From assembly GCF_002177115.1 (NCBI RefSeq), contig NZ_MVAG01000084.1:1-64000 (forward strand): a stretch of 64,000 nucleotides of DNA, in the 5' to 3' direction. Within the stretch, counting starts at the first letter, position 1, and every line of letters begins with the position of its first letter. This DNA is from Chryseobacterium mucoviscidosis. Its GTDB lineage: Bacteria > Bacteroidota > Bacteroidia > Flavobacteriales > Weeksellaceae. A model generated the notes under the pieces. The model was not told where the DNA came from and did not search any database. It saw only the letters and a list, made by a program, of their open reading frames with translations. Of the stretch, positions 1 through 9,232 are shown one piece after another. Made by a program: the position numbers and the translations under genes.

Positions 1-89
1 CCTTCTTTTTCTTCAAATTTCACAATATCAAAATAATCCACTAAGTATGGTGGAAGCAAAAACTTTAGTAATTCTTGATCGTTTAGCAT
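1..89 (-). CDS. ISAon1-like transposase N-terminal region (partial)
   Basis: Only the first 29 codons are present, starting MLNDQELLKFLLPPYLVDYF. The pattern of a short N-terminal protein beginning with hydrophobic LLPxxLxDYF is what I recall from ISAon1-family elements of Flavobacteria, where the transposase is split into an N-terminal ORF and a catalytic ORF. The gene runs out of the window, so intactness cannot be judged. The start is supported by a TATCTTTG -7 box 5 nt upstream. Confidence 0.5.
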   Translation of the reverse strand, partial: MLNDQELLKFLLPPYLVDYFDIVKFEEKE

Positions 90-141
90 TATACAAAGAT
101 AAAACTACTTAACATTCCTCCCCAACTTTTGAGACTGATCC
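1..141 (-). mobile_element. End of an insertion sequence (ISAon1-like), cut by window edge
   Basis: The outer end of an insertion sequence, seen as the 5' end of its first ORF plus upstream sequence. On the minus strand there is a good promoter: TTG at 123-125, 21 nt, then TATCTTTG at 94-101, just ahead of the start codon at 89. The stretch around 121-141 (minus-strand GGATCAGTCTC) could be the terminal inverted repeat. The family name rests on my memory of the N-terminal protein sequence; the other end lies outside the window. Confidence 0.5.
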
Positions 142-193
142 GTTATTTTTAATAAATTTTTATTTTCTCCGTTTTTAATTTGTTTTAAAAATA

Positions 194-221
194 AAAGACT
201 GCCTCAAAAAAAGCAGCCTTT
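194..221 (-). terminator. Rho-independent terminator of the XRE regulator gene
   Basis: AGACTGC (196-202) pairs with GCAGCCT (213-219) with one G-U pair, followed on the minus strand by a T-rich stretch. It lies about 25 nt past the stop codon of the 244-534 gene. Confidence 0.6.
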
Positions 222-243
222 CCGATTTTATATCTAACAATAT

Positions 244-534
244 TTATAAATATTCTTTAGGAACTTCAATTCCGTTCTTTTTCATATATTCTACCAGATC
301 ATTATACTTATCCTCAAAACCATTACCGCATTTATCTGAAATACTGCAAATATCAGAAGGTTTAATTTCTAAAATATCAGAAATTTTGGTAAGGATTTCC
401 AGATTAATCTTCACTTTGGAATTTTCGATATCAGAATAGGCTTTCTGAGAAATTCCCATCTCAAAAGCCATATATTCCTGAGTAAAATCCTTACTCCGTC
501 TTATTTTCCTGATATTTTGTCCGCATATTTTCAT
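244..534 (-). CDS. XRE-family helix-turn-helix regulator
   Basis: Small DNA-binding protein of 96 aa from the chosen start (MKICGQNIRKIRR). The HTH covers about residues 6-60, with the usual TQEYMAFEMGISQKAYSDIE recognition region. A short helical tail follows. A longer start at 594 is possible, but it would run through a TAACTTTG box (592-599) that looks like a -7 promoter element, and the 534 start has AGAGAG immediately upstream. It is transcribed away from the cbb3 oxidase operon; a regulatory link is only a guess. Its targets cannot be told from sequence. Confidence 0.75.
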   Translation of the reverse strand: MKICGQNIRKIRRSKDFTQEYMAFEMGISQKAYSDIENSKVKINLEILTKISDILEIKPSDICSISDKCGNGFEDKYNDLVEYMKKNGIEVPKEYL

Positions 535-719
535 CTCTCTTGGTTTTAGTAGTTTTCGGTATATTTTAGAAGTATATCTATTAGACTTACACAAAGTTAG
601 TAAATACCTTTGTCAAAACATTATTACACTACATGATATTTAAATATTACCTTAAAATTTGTTTGTAGAATTAGGCTTTAATAGAAAAATATCAACTTCA
701 GTACAACACAATAGGAATT

Positions 720-2999
720 ATGGAGACGCAAAAATTTAATTATGACAATAATATTGTCAGAGCATTCCTCTATGCTACAATCGCATTCGGTTTGGTGGGT
801 TTTTTACTCGGGCTTACTGCTGCGCTGATGCTTTTTTATCCTGAGCTTCCGGAATTTTTATTCGGAACCGATGATACAACGATTAAAAGTTTAGTATCTG
901 GAAATATTCAGGGACTTATTAATACTCAGGGAGCTTTAGGTTTCGGGAGAATCAGAATGCTGCATACGAGTGCTGTAATTTTCGCTTTCGTCTGTAATTC
1001 CTTTTTCTGCGGTGCATATTACAGTATGCAGAGACTTCTTAAAACAAGAATGTACAGCGACACCTTATCATGGATTCATTTCTGGACATGGCAGATCATG
1101 ATTGTTTCTGTGGTTATTACTTTCCTTATGGGAATCAACACCTCAAAAGAATACGCAGAACACGAATGGCCGATTGATATTTTAATTACCATTTCGTGGG
1201 TGATTTTCGGGATCAATATGTTCGGAACCATTGCCAAAAGAAGAGTGCGACACCTTTATGTAGCCATCTGGTTTTATATGGGAACTTGGCTTGCCGTAGC
1301 AATGCTTCATATCTTCAATAATCTTGAAGTTCCGTTGTCTTTCACCACATGGAAATCTTATTCCATCTACGCAGGAGCTAAAGACGCTTTGGTTCAGTGG
1401 TGGTACGGTCATAATGCGGTAGCGTTCGTACTCACAACTCCGGTTTTGGGTTTAATGTATTATTTCTTACCAAAAGCGGCAGACCGACCTGTATTTTCAT
1501 ACAAATTATCAATCATTCACTTCTGGTCTCTGATCTTCGTTTACCTTTGGGCAGGACCACACCATTTACAATACACGGCGCTTCCGGCTTGGGCACAGGC
1601 GGTGGGAACAGGTTTCTCCATCATGCTGATCGCTCCGTCTTGGGGAGGAATGCTGAACGGATTATTAACCTTAAGAGGAGCATGGGATAAAGTAAGAGAA
1701 AATCCTATCTTAAAATTCTTCGTTGTTGCGGTAACATGCTACGGAATGGCAACCTTTGAAGGTCCTCTTTTAGCAACAAAATCTTTAAATAAAATTGGTC
1801 ACTATACAGACTGGGTAATCGGACACGTACACATCGGAGCATTAGGATGGAATGGTTTCATGGCTTTCGGTATCGTTTATTATCTGATTCCGGTGATGTG
1901 GAGAACACAGCTTTGGTCCAGAAAATTAGCCAACTTGCATTTCTGGCTGGGAACTTTAGGAATTATTTTCTACGCCGTTCCGATGTATATTTCAGGATTT
2001 ACTCAGGGATTAATGTGGAAACAGTTCAATCCGGACGGAACTTTAGTTTGGAAAAACTGGCTGGATACCGTAACTGCAATTATTCCTTACTATAAAATGA
2101 GATTCTTAGGAGGTCTGTTCTATATTTCAGGAGCCATTTTAATGGTGGTGAATGTTATCAAAACCGTCAGAGCAGGATCTTTCCAGAAAAACGTTCCGGC
2201 AGAAGCTCCGGCACTGGCAAACATCGGATCTGCAAGAAAAGAAGGCGAAGGAATTCACTTATGGATCGAAAGAACTCCAAAAATTATGGCAATATTAGCT
2301 TTCATAACCGTAGCCATTGGAGGTTTGGTAGAAATTATCCCGACATTAACCTTAAAACAGAGTGTTCCTACCATTACCGCAGTAAAACCTTACTCACCAT
2401 TGGAACTGGAAGGAAGAGATTTATACATCCGCGAAGGCTGTAACGCCTGTCACTCACAGATGATCCGCCCTTTCCGTGATGAGATTGTAAGATTTGAAGG
2501 CAAAAACGGACAGTATTCCAAAGCAGGAGAATTTGTTTACGACAGACCATTCCTTTGGGGATCTAAAAGAACAGGACCGGATCTGCAGAGAGAAGGTGGA
2601 AGAAACCCGGATTCATGGCACTTCAAACACATGTATAATCCAAGAATTACCTCAGCAGGTTCTATTATGCCACGTTTCCCTTGGCTGATCAGCAATACAC
2701 TAGACAGAACAAAGACGGTAGACAAGATGAAATTAATGAAAAATTACTTTGACGTTCCTTATTCAAAAGCTGAAATAGATTCCGCCGATCAGTGGGCAGA
2801 CAATCAGGCTGATGCTATCGTAAAAAGAATTTATTCTGAAGCGAAAGATGTGAAAGATCAGGTGGAAAAAGACCGTGCTGCAAAAGGAGCTTCATTCGTT
2901 CCGCTGGAAAAAAGAGAAATCGTAGCCATGATTGCTTATCTGCAAAGATTGGGAACAGACATCAAGACCACTCAGATTCAAACTGCAAGTGCAGAATAA
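720..2999 (+). CDS. ccoNO: cbb3-type cytochrome c oxidase, fused subunits I and II (CcoN-CcoO)
   Basis: Catalytic core of the high-affinity cbb3 terminal oxidase, reducing oxygen to water in the inner membrane. At 759 aa it is a fusion: residues about 1-480 are the many-helix CcoN part with its conserved histidines (for example around WYGHNAV and IGHVHIG), and about 520-759 is CcoO, with a membrane anchor and one haem c site CNACH at residues 574-578. The fused form is usual in Bacteroidota. ATG at 720 has AGGAA just upstream. ccoP follows after 16 nt. No ccoQ, ccoG, ccoH, ccoI or ccoS lies next to it, so assembly factors must be encoded elsewhere. Confidence 0.95.
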   Translation: METQKFNYDNNIVRAFLYATIAFGLVGFLLGLTAALMLFYPELPEFLFGTDDTTIKSLVSGNIQGLINTQGALGFGRIRMLHTSAVIFAFVCNSFFCGAYYSMQRLLKTRMYSDTLSWIHFWTWQIMIVSVVITFLMGINTSKEYAEHEWPIDILITISWVIFGINMFGTIAKRRVRHLYVAIWFYMGTWLAVAMLHIFNNLEVPLSFTTWKSYSIYAGAKDALVQWWYGHNAVAFVLTTPVLGLMYYFLPKAADRPVFSYKLSIIHFWSLIFVYLWAGPHHLQYTALPAWAQAVGTGFSIMLIAPSWGGMLNGLLTLRGAWDKVRENPILKFFVVAVTCYGMATFEGPLLATKSLNKIGHYTDWVIGHVHIGALGWNGFMAFGIVYYLIPVMWRTQLWSRKLANLHFWLGTLGIIFYAVPMYISGFTQGLMWKQFNPDGTLVWKNWLDTVTAIIPYYKMRFLGGLFYISGAILMVVNVIKTVRAGSFQKNVPAEAPALANIGSARKEGEGIHLWIERTPKIMAILAFITVAIGGLVEIIPTLTLKQSVPTITAVKPYSPLELEGRDLYIREGCNACHSQMIRPFRDEIVRFEGKNGQYSKAGEFVYDRPFLWGSKRTGPDLQREGGRNPDSWHFKHMYNPRITSAGSIMPRFPWLISNTLDRTKTVDKMKLMKNYFDVPYSKAEIDSADQWADNQADAIVKRIYSEAKDVKDQVEKDRAAKGASFVPLEKREIVAMIAYLQRLGTDIKTTQIQTASAE

Positions 3000-3015
3000 T
3001 TTAAATTAAATTGAC

Positions 3016-3903
3016 ATGAAAACAAGAACCCCGATTTCAATCTACATTCTCGTAACAGTAGGTTTAACGATTATGGCGTTCGAAATGTTCGCGCACGATT
3101 CAGGATATTTTTCTTCACCTTTTTTCTGGGGATTAATGCTTATTGCCATTATTCTTCTTCTCATCATGAATTCCATCGGAGATTTAATTGAAGGTGAAAA
3201 TTTTAAGAAATTATCTGACGAAGAAAAAGCAGCCTATATTAAAGATAAAAATACGCCTTACTTTCAGAAACTCTGGAATTCGGCATTCAAAAAGCAGTCT
3301 GCAACAGAGGAAAAAGATATTCTTATCGATCACGGATTCGACGGAATTACAGAGCTGGACAATTCTCTTCCGAAATGGTGGATCGGTTTATTCTACTTCG
3401 GGTGTATTTTCTGTGCGGTATATCTAATTGCTTTTACCTTCACAGATTATGCGCATCCGGATGCAGAACTGAATGCAGAAACCAAAACAATGCTTGCTTC
3501 TATTGCCGAGTTTGAAAAAACCGCACCACAGGTAACACTGGAAACTGCAAAATACAGTGCAGACAACATCGCGGAAGGTCAGGAATTATTTAAAACAAAC
3601 TGCGTAACCTGCCACGGAGAAAACGGAAAAGGCGGAATTGGTCCTAACCTTACAGACACACACTGGATTAATGTACAACAGAAAAGCCTGTTTAAAAACG
3701 TAATCTGGATGCTGGAAAACGGTTCACCTAATAATCCTACGATGAGACCTCTGATTAAAGAAGGAACCATTACAGGAAGAGATGCCGAAAAAATTGCTGC
3801 CTATATTTACCATATCAATCAGGAAACCCCTCCTATCACTCCGGCTCAGGGCGGTGCTGCCCCACAAGGCGAACAGGTAAAATGGGAGAACGGAAACGAA
3901 TAA
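3016..3903 (+). CDS. ccoP: cbb3-type cytochrome c oxidase subunit III (CcoP)
   Basis: Cytochrome c subunit that feeds electrons to CcoNO. 295 aa: two N-terminal TM segments (about 8-27 and 35-53), the CcoP N-terminal domain with a further TM segment near 119-142 (KWWIGLFYFG), then a single cytochrome c domain with CVTCH at residues 196-200 and a C-terminal MRPL that probably carries the methionine ligand. Proteobacterial CcoP usually has two haem c sites; this one has one. Co-transcribed with ccoNO (16-nt gap), and the operon ends at the hairpins that follow. Confidence 0.93.
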   Translation: MKTRTPISIYILVTVGLTIMAFEMFAHDSGYFSSPFFWGLMLIAIILLLIMNSIGDLIEGENFKKLSDEEKAAYIKDKNTPYFQKLWNSAFKKQSATEEKDILIDHGFDGITELDNSLPKWWIGLFYFGCIFCAVYLIAFTFTDYAHPDAELNAETKTMLASIAEFEKTAPQVTLETAKYSADNIAEGQELFKTNCVTCHGENGKGGIGPNLTDTHWINVQQKSLFKNVIWMLENGSPNNPTMRPLIKEGTITGRDAEKIAAYIYHINQETPPITPAQGGAAPQGEQVKWENGNE

Positions 3904-3934
3904 AAAATAATTATCTCAACACTTAAACCATGCC

Positions 3935-4025
3935 AAGCCCCCTATCCATACACTAACTAAACATTTTGAATTTTCATTTTTGCTAAACCTTTTCAACAGA
4001 AAAATGATTAAGAAGGGGGCTTTTT
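3935..4025 (+). terminator. Long-loop nested hairpin, probable end of the cco operon
   Basis: AAGCCCCCT (3935-3943) pairs with AGGGGGCTT (4014-4022), followed by a T-run. Inside the ~70-nt loop TCATTTTT (3974-3981) pairs with AAAAATGA (4000-4007). A rho-independent terminator is the simple reading, but the large structured loop is unusual. Confidence 0.55.
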
Positions 4026-4035
4026 AAACAATTCA

Positions 4036-4122
4036 AACCCGAGCCTTGACTGCCATTTTCAACTATTCACTTGACAATAAACTAAACTAAATTCCATAAT
4101 TGGCAGTCGAGGCAGGGTTTTT
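4036..4122 (+). terminator. Second long-loop hairpin with T-tail
   Basis: A left arm at 4036-4055 pairs with a right arm at 4101-4120; about 17 of 20 positions match (for example GACTGCCA with TGGCAGTC). The loop is about 45 nt and a T-run follows. It could be a back-up terminator or the body of a small RNA between ccoP and tamB. Confidence 0.5.
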
Positions 4123-4172
4123 GTATTAAGAAAAAGAGTACCACAACATAGTAACAGTACGGTAAGTATTGT

Positions 4173-4180
4173 TATATTTG
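4173..4180 (+). promoter_or_regulatory. Candidate -7 promoter element for tamB
   Basis: TATATTTG matches the Bacteroidota -7 consensus TAnnTTTG and lies 18 nt before the tamB start. I see no clear TTG at the expected -33 position. Confidence 0.35.
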
Positions 4181-4198
4181 TTATAAACCCGATCACTT

Positions 4199-7100
4199 TT
4201 GAAACTGAAAATCAATAAAAGAAAACTCTTAAAGCGTTTTGCAATTACCATTATATCCATACTGGTATTTTTTTCGTTATTAGTACTTAGCTTAAGACTT
4301 CCTGTTGTTCAGAACTTTATCAAAGACAAACTGGTTGTTTATCTGGAGAAAAAAATCAAAACAAAAGTTAGTCTCGAAAGAGTCTACGTCGGCTTCCCCA
4401 ACAGTCTTGTGATGGAAAACCTTTATCTGAAAGGTCAGGATATCGACACCCTTTTGGCGGTAAAAAAACTGGATGTAGGTTTAAATATGCTTAAACTCAT
4501 CAACTCCACCGCAGACATTACGTCCGTAGATCTGGAAGGAGCAAGAGCCAATGTAGTAAGAAAACCCGACGGAAAATTTAACTTCGATTATATTCTGGAT
4601 GCTTTTGCAACAAGCGATAAGGAAGAAAGTGCCTCCAAACCGTTCATTATTTCTTTAGATAAAATCAATCTGAAAGACATCGGTGTTACCTTCAACGATC
4701 AGCAATCCAGAAATGATATTCAGCTTTACTTTAAATCTTTTGATACTAGAGTAAAAACATTTGATCTTCAGAAGAATTCTTACGCCGTCAACGACATCAA
4801 TTTAGACGGCTTAAAACTGAAACTGAAGCAGGATCTTGTAGAAGAAGTTTCCAAAAAAGTAGAGAAAAAAGTCGATTCTCTTAATAACAAAAATCCCATG
4901 CAGATTGGCTTAAGAGGAATTAAACTCACCAATTTCAACATCGATTACGGAGATGACAATACCAAAACTTTCGCTAAAGTTTTATTTAAAGAACTAAGCA
5001 CGAAAGTGAATAAACTTGATCTGGAAAACAACACTTACAATGTGGATAATGTGTTTCTTTCCGGAGCCGATATTAACGCCAATTTATATCTTCCTGCGAA
5101 AAATGCCAATCCGAAAGCGGAGGAAACTGAAGCTTCAAAACCTTCGGAAAAAGAAAAAGCACTCAGTCTTCTTCTCGGAAAATTTGTTTTAAATGATGTA
5201 AAAGTCGCCTACAACAATACCGCAATTGCTCCTACCAAACAGGGAATGGATTTCAATCACCTGAATTTTTCCAAACTCAATCTTGAAGTCAGAAGTTTTA
5301 AAATGCAGGACAACACTTTTGCAGGAAACGTAAATTCAGCAGAAATTCAGGAAGCAAGAGGACTGGATATTCAGAAATTCAATACAGATTTTGTGTATAA
5401 TGATAAACAGGCTTATTTAAAAGATCTTTATCTGCAGACCCCGAAAACCATTCTTCGCGATGAGGTCGTATTAAATTACAATTCAATAGAACAGTTAAGC
5501 TCAAATTTAGGAGCCGTACAGATTTCAGCCAACATCAAAGATTCAAAGATCGGATTTTCGGATATTCTGAATATTGTTCCGACCTTAAGAAATACCACGC
5601 CTTTCAACAAATATCCCAATACGGTTTTAAATGTTAATGCCAATGTAAAAGGAAGCGTCAATGATTTATTGATTAATAATCTGAAAATTTCAGGTCTCGA
5701 TCAGCTACGGGTTGCCGCATCCGGAAGAGTGAAGAATGCAATGAATCCGGATCAGTTGTATTATGATCTGAAAATTGCAGAATTATCTTCATCCGCAAAA
5801 ACCATTTACAATCTGGTTCCCCAAAATACAATTCCGAAAAATATTTCACTGCCTTCCAATTTCAGCATCAAAGGAATCGCAAAAGGAACTACGAAAGTGG
5901 TTACAACAGACCTTAACCTCTACTCTACGCTTGGAAATGCTTCCGTTAAGGCAAATGTGGATATGCGCAGAAAAAACAGGGAACTGTATGATGTAAAAGC
6001 CAATCTTCAGGGACTTCAGTTGGGAAAAATCATCCAGAATAAAGAAATCGGAGCCATTTCTGCACAAATTTACGCGAAAGGAGAAAGTTTCGATTTTAAA
6101 AATGCCAATGCCGATCTTAAAGGTCATGTTGCTTCGGCTGTTTATAAAGGATACCGTTATCAGAACATGAACCTTACCGGAAAAATCCGCCGCGGTGTGT
6201 ATAACGTTGTTTTAAATTCAAAAGATCCGAATGCGAACATGATGTTAACCGCTTCCGGAGTGTACAACGAAAAAAATCCGACGGTAAAAGTAAACGGAGA
6301 AGTCATAAAATTAGACCTCAACAAACTGGGATTCTATAAAGATCCGATGATTCTTGCCGGAAAAATAGACGGAGATTTTTCTAATCTCGATCCCGACAAT
6401 CTGAATGGTTATCTGAATTTAAAAGACTTCGCTTTTTCGGATACCAAAGAAGTATACCCGATTCAGGAAGTGAATTTAAAAGCGTCTTCAACTGCGGACT
6501 CCACCAAAATTATGTTCAATTCCCAGATTGCAGATGTCGAATTAAAAGGAAAATATAAACTGACACAGATTTTCGGTGCTTTGTCAAACACAATTAACCA
6601 ATATTATCAGTTCCAAAAGCCCGGAAAAGCACAGAAAATTCAGGCAGGACAGTTTTTCACCTTCAATGCAAAAATTAAAAATGATGATCTGATCAGAAAA
6701 TTTGTTCCGGAACTGAAAAGTTTTGAAACCATTAATTTAAACGGAAATTACGATGCCGATTCTCAGAAAATTGAGATCGACGGACAGATTCCGCAGGTTC
6801 TTTACGGTGAAAATTCTATTGAAGATGCCACTATAAAAGTAACTAACGAAAATAATGCTTTGCAATATAATCTTTATGTTGCAGGGCTGAAAAGTTCCAG
6901 CTTCGCGCTGAATAAAGTAGGAATTACAGGAGATGTTGCTAATAATATCATCAATTATAACATCACCACAAAAGACCAGAAAGAGGTTACCCAGTTCCTG
7001 ATTGCCGGAAATGCAAAATCGCTGAACGACATCACAGAAATTTCTCTAAATCCGAATGGTTTAAAATTAAATTATTCTGACTGGACGGTTTCTGAAGGAA

Positions 7101-9232
7101 ATAAAATACAGATCAGCAAAAACGGAATTCTCGCAGACAATTTCAGACTCTCCAACGCGGGAAGCGAAATTGCCTTACAATCCGAAAGCCAGACTGCGAA
7201 TGCTCCGCTGAATGTTTCTCTGAAGGATTTTAAAATTGAGACCATCACCGAATTAATTAAAAAAGATACAGTTTTGGCAAGAGGAACGATCAACGGAACG
7301 GCTCAGCTTAAAAATATTACGAAAAACATGACCTTCACTTCGGATCTTAATGTATCTGATCTGATTGTCTATGGAAATCCTGTCGGAAATCTTGCCGTAA
7401 AAGTCAATAATAATGCTCCGAATCTTCTGAATGCGGATATTGCACTTTCCGGAAATAACAACGATGTGAAAATTCTGGGAGATTACAATACTTCTTCCAG
7501 CACATTCGATATGAATATGGCGATCAATCAGCTTCAGATGAAATCTGTACAGGGATTCTCGATGAATGCGATTACCAATACGGAAGGATATCTTTCAGGA
7601 AATCTGAAGATTACAGGAACAGCATCCAAACCGAATATTTTAGGTAAAGTAAAATTCAATGATGTAGGTTTGGAAATAGCAAAAACAGGAAGTGATTTCA
7701 GAAAACTGAATGACGAAATCAGCTTTACCAACCGCGGAATTGAGTTTGATAATTTTAAAATTAAAGATAAAGACGGAAATGCGCTTAGAGTGGACGGACA
7801 GATTCTTACACAGACATACAGAGATTTTGCCTTTAATCTTGATGTAGATGCACAGAATTTCAAAGTAGTGAATTCTGAAAAATCCAACGATGCCATTATG
7901 TACGGTGTTCTTTCTATTGATGCAGGATTACACATCCGCGGAAATTTAGATTTGCCGAAGGTGGACGGAAGACTGGCTGTTGCAGACAACACCGACTTTA
8001 CTTTTGTGCTTCCGCAGTCTTCTCCTACGCTTCAGGAAAGAGACGGAATTGTAGAATTTATCGATCAGGATCAGGTTGTTTTAAACAAAACCGTGAAGGC
8101 AGATTCTTTAAATTCCCAGAGCAAAATTAAAGGAATGGACGTAAGTGTGAACATCGAAATCAGTAAGAAAGCAAAAATGTCTTTGCTGATTGACAAAGCC
8201 AACGGAGATTTTGTTAAACTTCAGGGGGAAGCGGAATTAACGGGCGGAATCGATCCATCGGGGAAAACTACCCTTGTCGGAGTCTATGAAGTGGAATCCG
8301 GAAGTTATGAAATGACGGTAAGTGTTCTGAAACGTAAATTTGATATTCAGAAAGGAAGTACGATTACATGGACTGGAGAACCGACAACGGCAAATCTGGA
8401 TATCACCGCCGTCTATAAAACCGAAGCCGCCCCAATTGATCTTGTGGAACAGCAGATCAGCGGAGAACAGGCTTCTACACTCAATCAGTTTAAGCAGAGA
8501 ATTCCTTTCAGCACGTTACTGAAAATGAAAGGCGAACTGCTGAAACCTGTAATTACTTTTGATATTACGACAGACGAAAAAAATAACGCAGTTTCTTCCA
8601 CGGTTACAGATATTGTAGATCAGAAGCTTGTCCAGTTGAGAACTCAGGAATCTGAAATGAATAAACAGGTTTTTGCCCTTCTTCTTCTTAACAGATTTAT
8701 CGGGGAAAATCCTTTTGAATCCGGAGCGGGGCTTTCGGGAGAAATGCTGGCAAGACAGAGTGTGAGTAAAATTCTTTCCCAACAGTTAAATAATCTTGCC
8801 TCGGATCTCATTAAAGGAGTGGATCTTAATTTTGATCTTGAATCTTCTGAAGATTATTCTACAGGATCTAAAAATACGAGAACAGACCTGAATGTAGGGT
8901 TAAGTAAAAAATTACTGAACGACCGTCTGAAAGTTTCTGTAGGAAGTAATTTTGCACTGGAAGGAGAAGCCCGACAAAATGAAAACATGACGAATATTGC
9001 AGGAGACGTAACGGTGGATTACAGCCTTTCCAGAGACGGAAGATATATGCTTCGCGCATACCGCAAGAACGAATATCAGGTTGCGCTTCAGGGGCAGATC
9101 GTGGAAACAGGCGTAGGATTTATCATCACTTTGGATTATGACAAGTTCCGCGATATTTTCCAGAAATCTAAAAACAGAAAGCAGAAGGAATCCAGAAAAA
9201 ACCAACAAAACCAAGTTGTAGAATTTAAGTAA
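4199..9232 (+). CDS. tamB: Translocation and assembly module protein TamB (DUF490)
   Basis: Very long envelope protein (1677 aa) thought to bridge inner and outer membrane and to work with an Omp85 partner in outer-membrane protein assembly or lipid transport. One N-terminal TM segment (about residues 14-33) anchors it; the rest is mostly repeating beta-strand sequence with AsmA-like N-terminal and TamB C-terminal domains (last ~450 residues, including GIDPSGKTTLVGVYEV). The start is TTG, read as Met; no in-frame ATG keeps the full signal anchor. The stop codon is directly followed by the ATG of tamL, so the two are translationally coupled. Confidence 0.9.
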   Translation: MKLKINKRKLLKRFAITIISILVFFSLLVLSLRLPVVQNFIKDKLVVYLEKKIKTKVSLERVYVGFPNSLVMENLYLKGQDIDTLLAVKKLDVGLNMLKLINSTADITSVDLEGARANVVRKPDGKFNFDYILDAFATSDKEESASKPFIISLDKINLKDIGVTFNDQQSRNDIQLYFKSFDTRVKTFDLQKNSYAVNDINLDGLKLKLKQDLVEEVSKKVEKKVDSLNNKNPMQIGLRGIKLTNFNIDYGDDNTKTFAKVLFKELSTKVNKLDLENNTYNVDNVFLSGADINANLYLPAKNANPKAEETEASKPSEKEKALSLLLGKFVLNDVKVAYNNTAIAPTKQGMDFNHLNFSKLNLEVRSFKMQDNTFAGNVNSAEIQEARGLDIQKFNTDFVYNDKQAYLKDLYLQTPKTILRDEVVLNYNSIEQLSSNLGAVQISANIKDSKIGFSDILNIVPTLRNTTPFNKYPNTVLNVNANVKGSVNDLLINNLKISGLDQLRVAASGRVKNAMNPDQLYYDLKIAELSSSAKTIYNLVPQNTIPKNISLPSNFSIKGIAKGTTKVVTTDLNLYSTLGNASVKANVDMRRKNRELYDVKANLQGLQLGKIIQNKEIGAISAQIYAKGESFDFKNANADLKGHVASAVYKGYRYQNMNLTGKIRRGVYNVVLNSKDPNANMMLTASGVYNEKNPTVKVNGEVIKLDLNKLGFYKDPMILAGKIDGDFSNLDPDNLNGYLNLKDFAFSDTKEVYPIQEVNLKASSTADSTKIMFNSQIADVELKGKYKLTQIFGALSNTINQYYQFQKPGKAQKIQAGQFFTFNAKIKNDDLIRKFVPELKSFETINLNGNYDADSQKIEIDGQIPQVLYGENSIEDATIKVTNENNALQYNLYVAGLKSSSFALNKVGITGDVANNIINYNITTKDQKEVTQFLIAGNAKSLNDITEISLNPNGLKLNYSDWTVSEGNKIQISKNGILADNFRLSNAGSEIALQSESQTANAPLNVSLKDFKIETITELIKKDTVLARGTINGTAQLKNITKNMTFTSDLNVSDLIVYGNPVGNLAVKVNNNAPNLLNADIALSGNNNDVKILGDYNTSSSTFDMNMAINQLQMKSVQGFSMNAITNTEGYLSGNLKITGTASKPNILGKVKFNDVGLEIAKTGSDFRKLNDEISFTNRGIEFDNFKIKDKDGNALRVDGQILTQTYRDFAFNLDVDAQNFKVVNSEKSNDAIMYGVLSIDAGLHIRGNLDLPKVDGRLAVADNTDFTFVLPQSSPTLQERDGIVEFIDQDQVVLNKTVKADSLNSQSKIKGMDVSVNIEISKKAKMSLLIDKANGDFVKLQGEAELTGGIDPSGKTTLVGVYEVESGSYEMTVSVLKRKFDIQKGSTITWTGEPTTANLDITAVYKTEAAPIDLVEQQISGEQASTLNQFKQRIPFSTLLKMKGELLKPVITFDITTDEKNNAVSSTVTDIVDQKLVQLRTQESEMNKQVFALLLLNRFIGENPFESGAGLSGEMLARQSVSKILSQQLNNLASDLIKGVDLNFDLESSEDYSTGSKNTRTDLNVGLSKKLLNDRLKVSVGSNFALEGEARQNENMTNIAGDVTVDYSLSRDGRYMLRAYRKNEYQVALQGQIVETGVGFIITLDYDKFRDIFQKSKNRKQKESRKNQQNQVVEFK

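Noticed and set aside
592..617. Full promoter for the first XRE regulator
   Set aside because: TAACTTTG fits the -7 box, but the nearest TTTG is only 14 nt away, too short for the consensus, so only the -7 match is mentioned.
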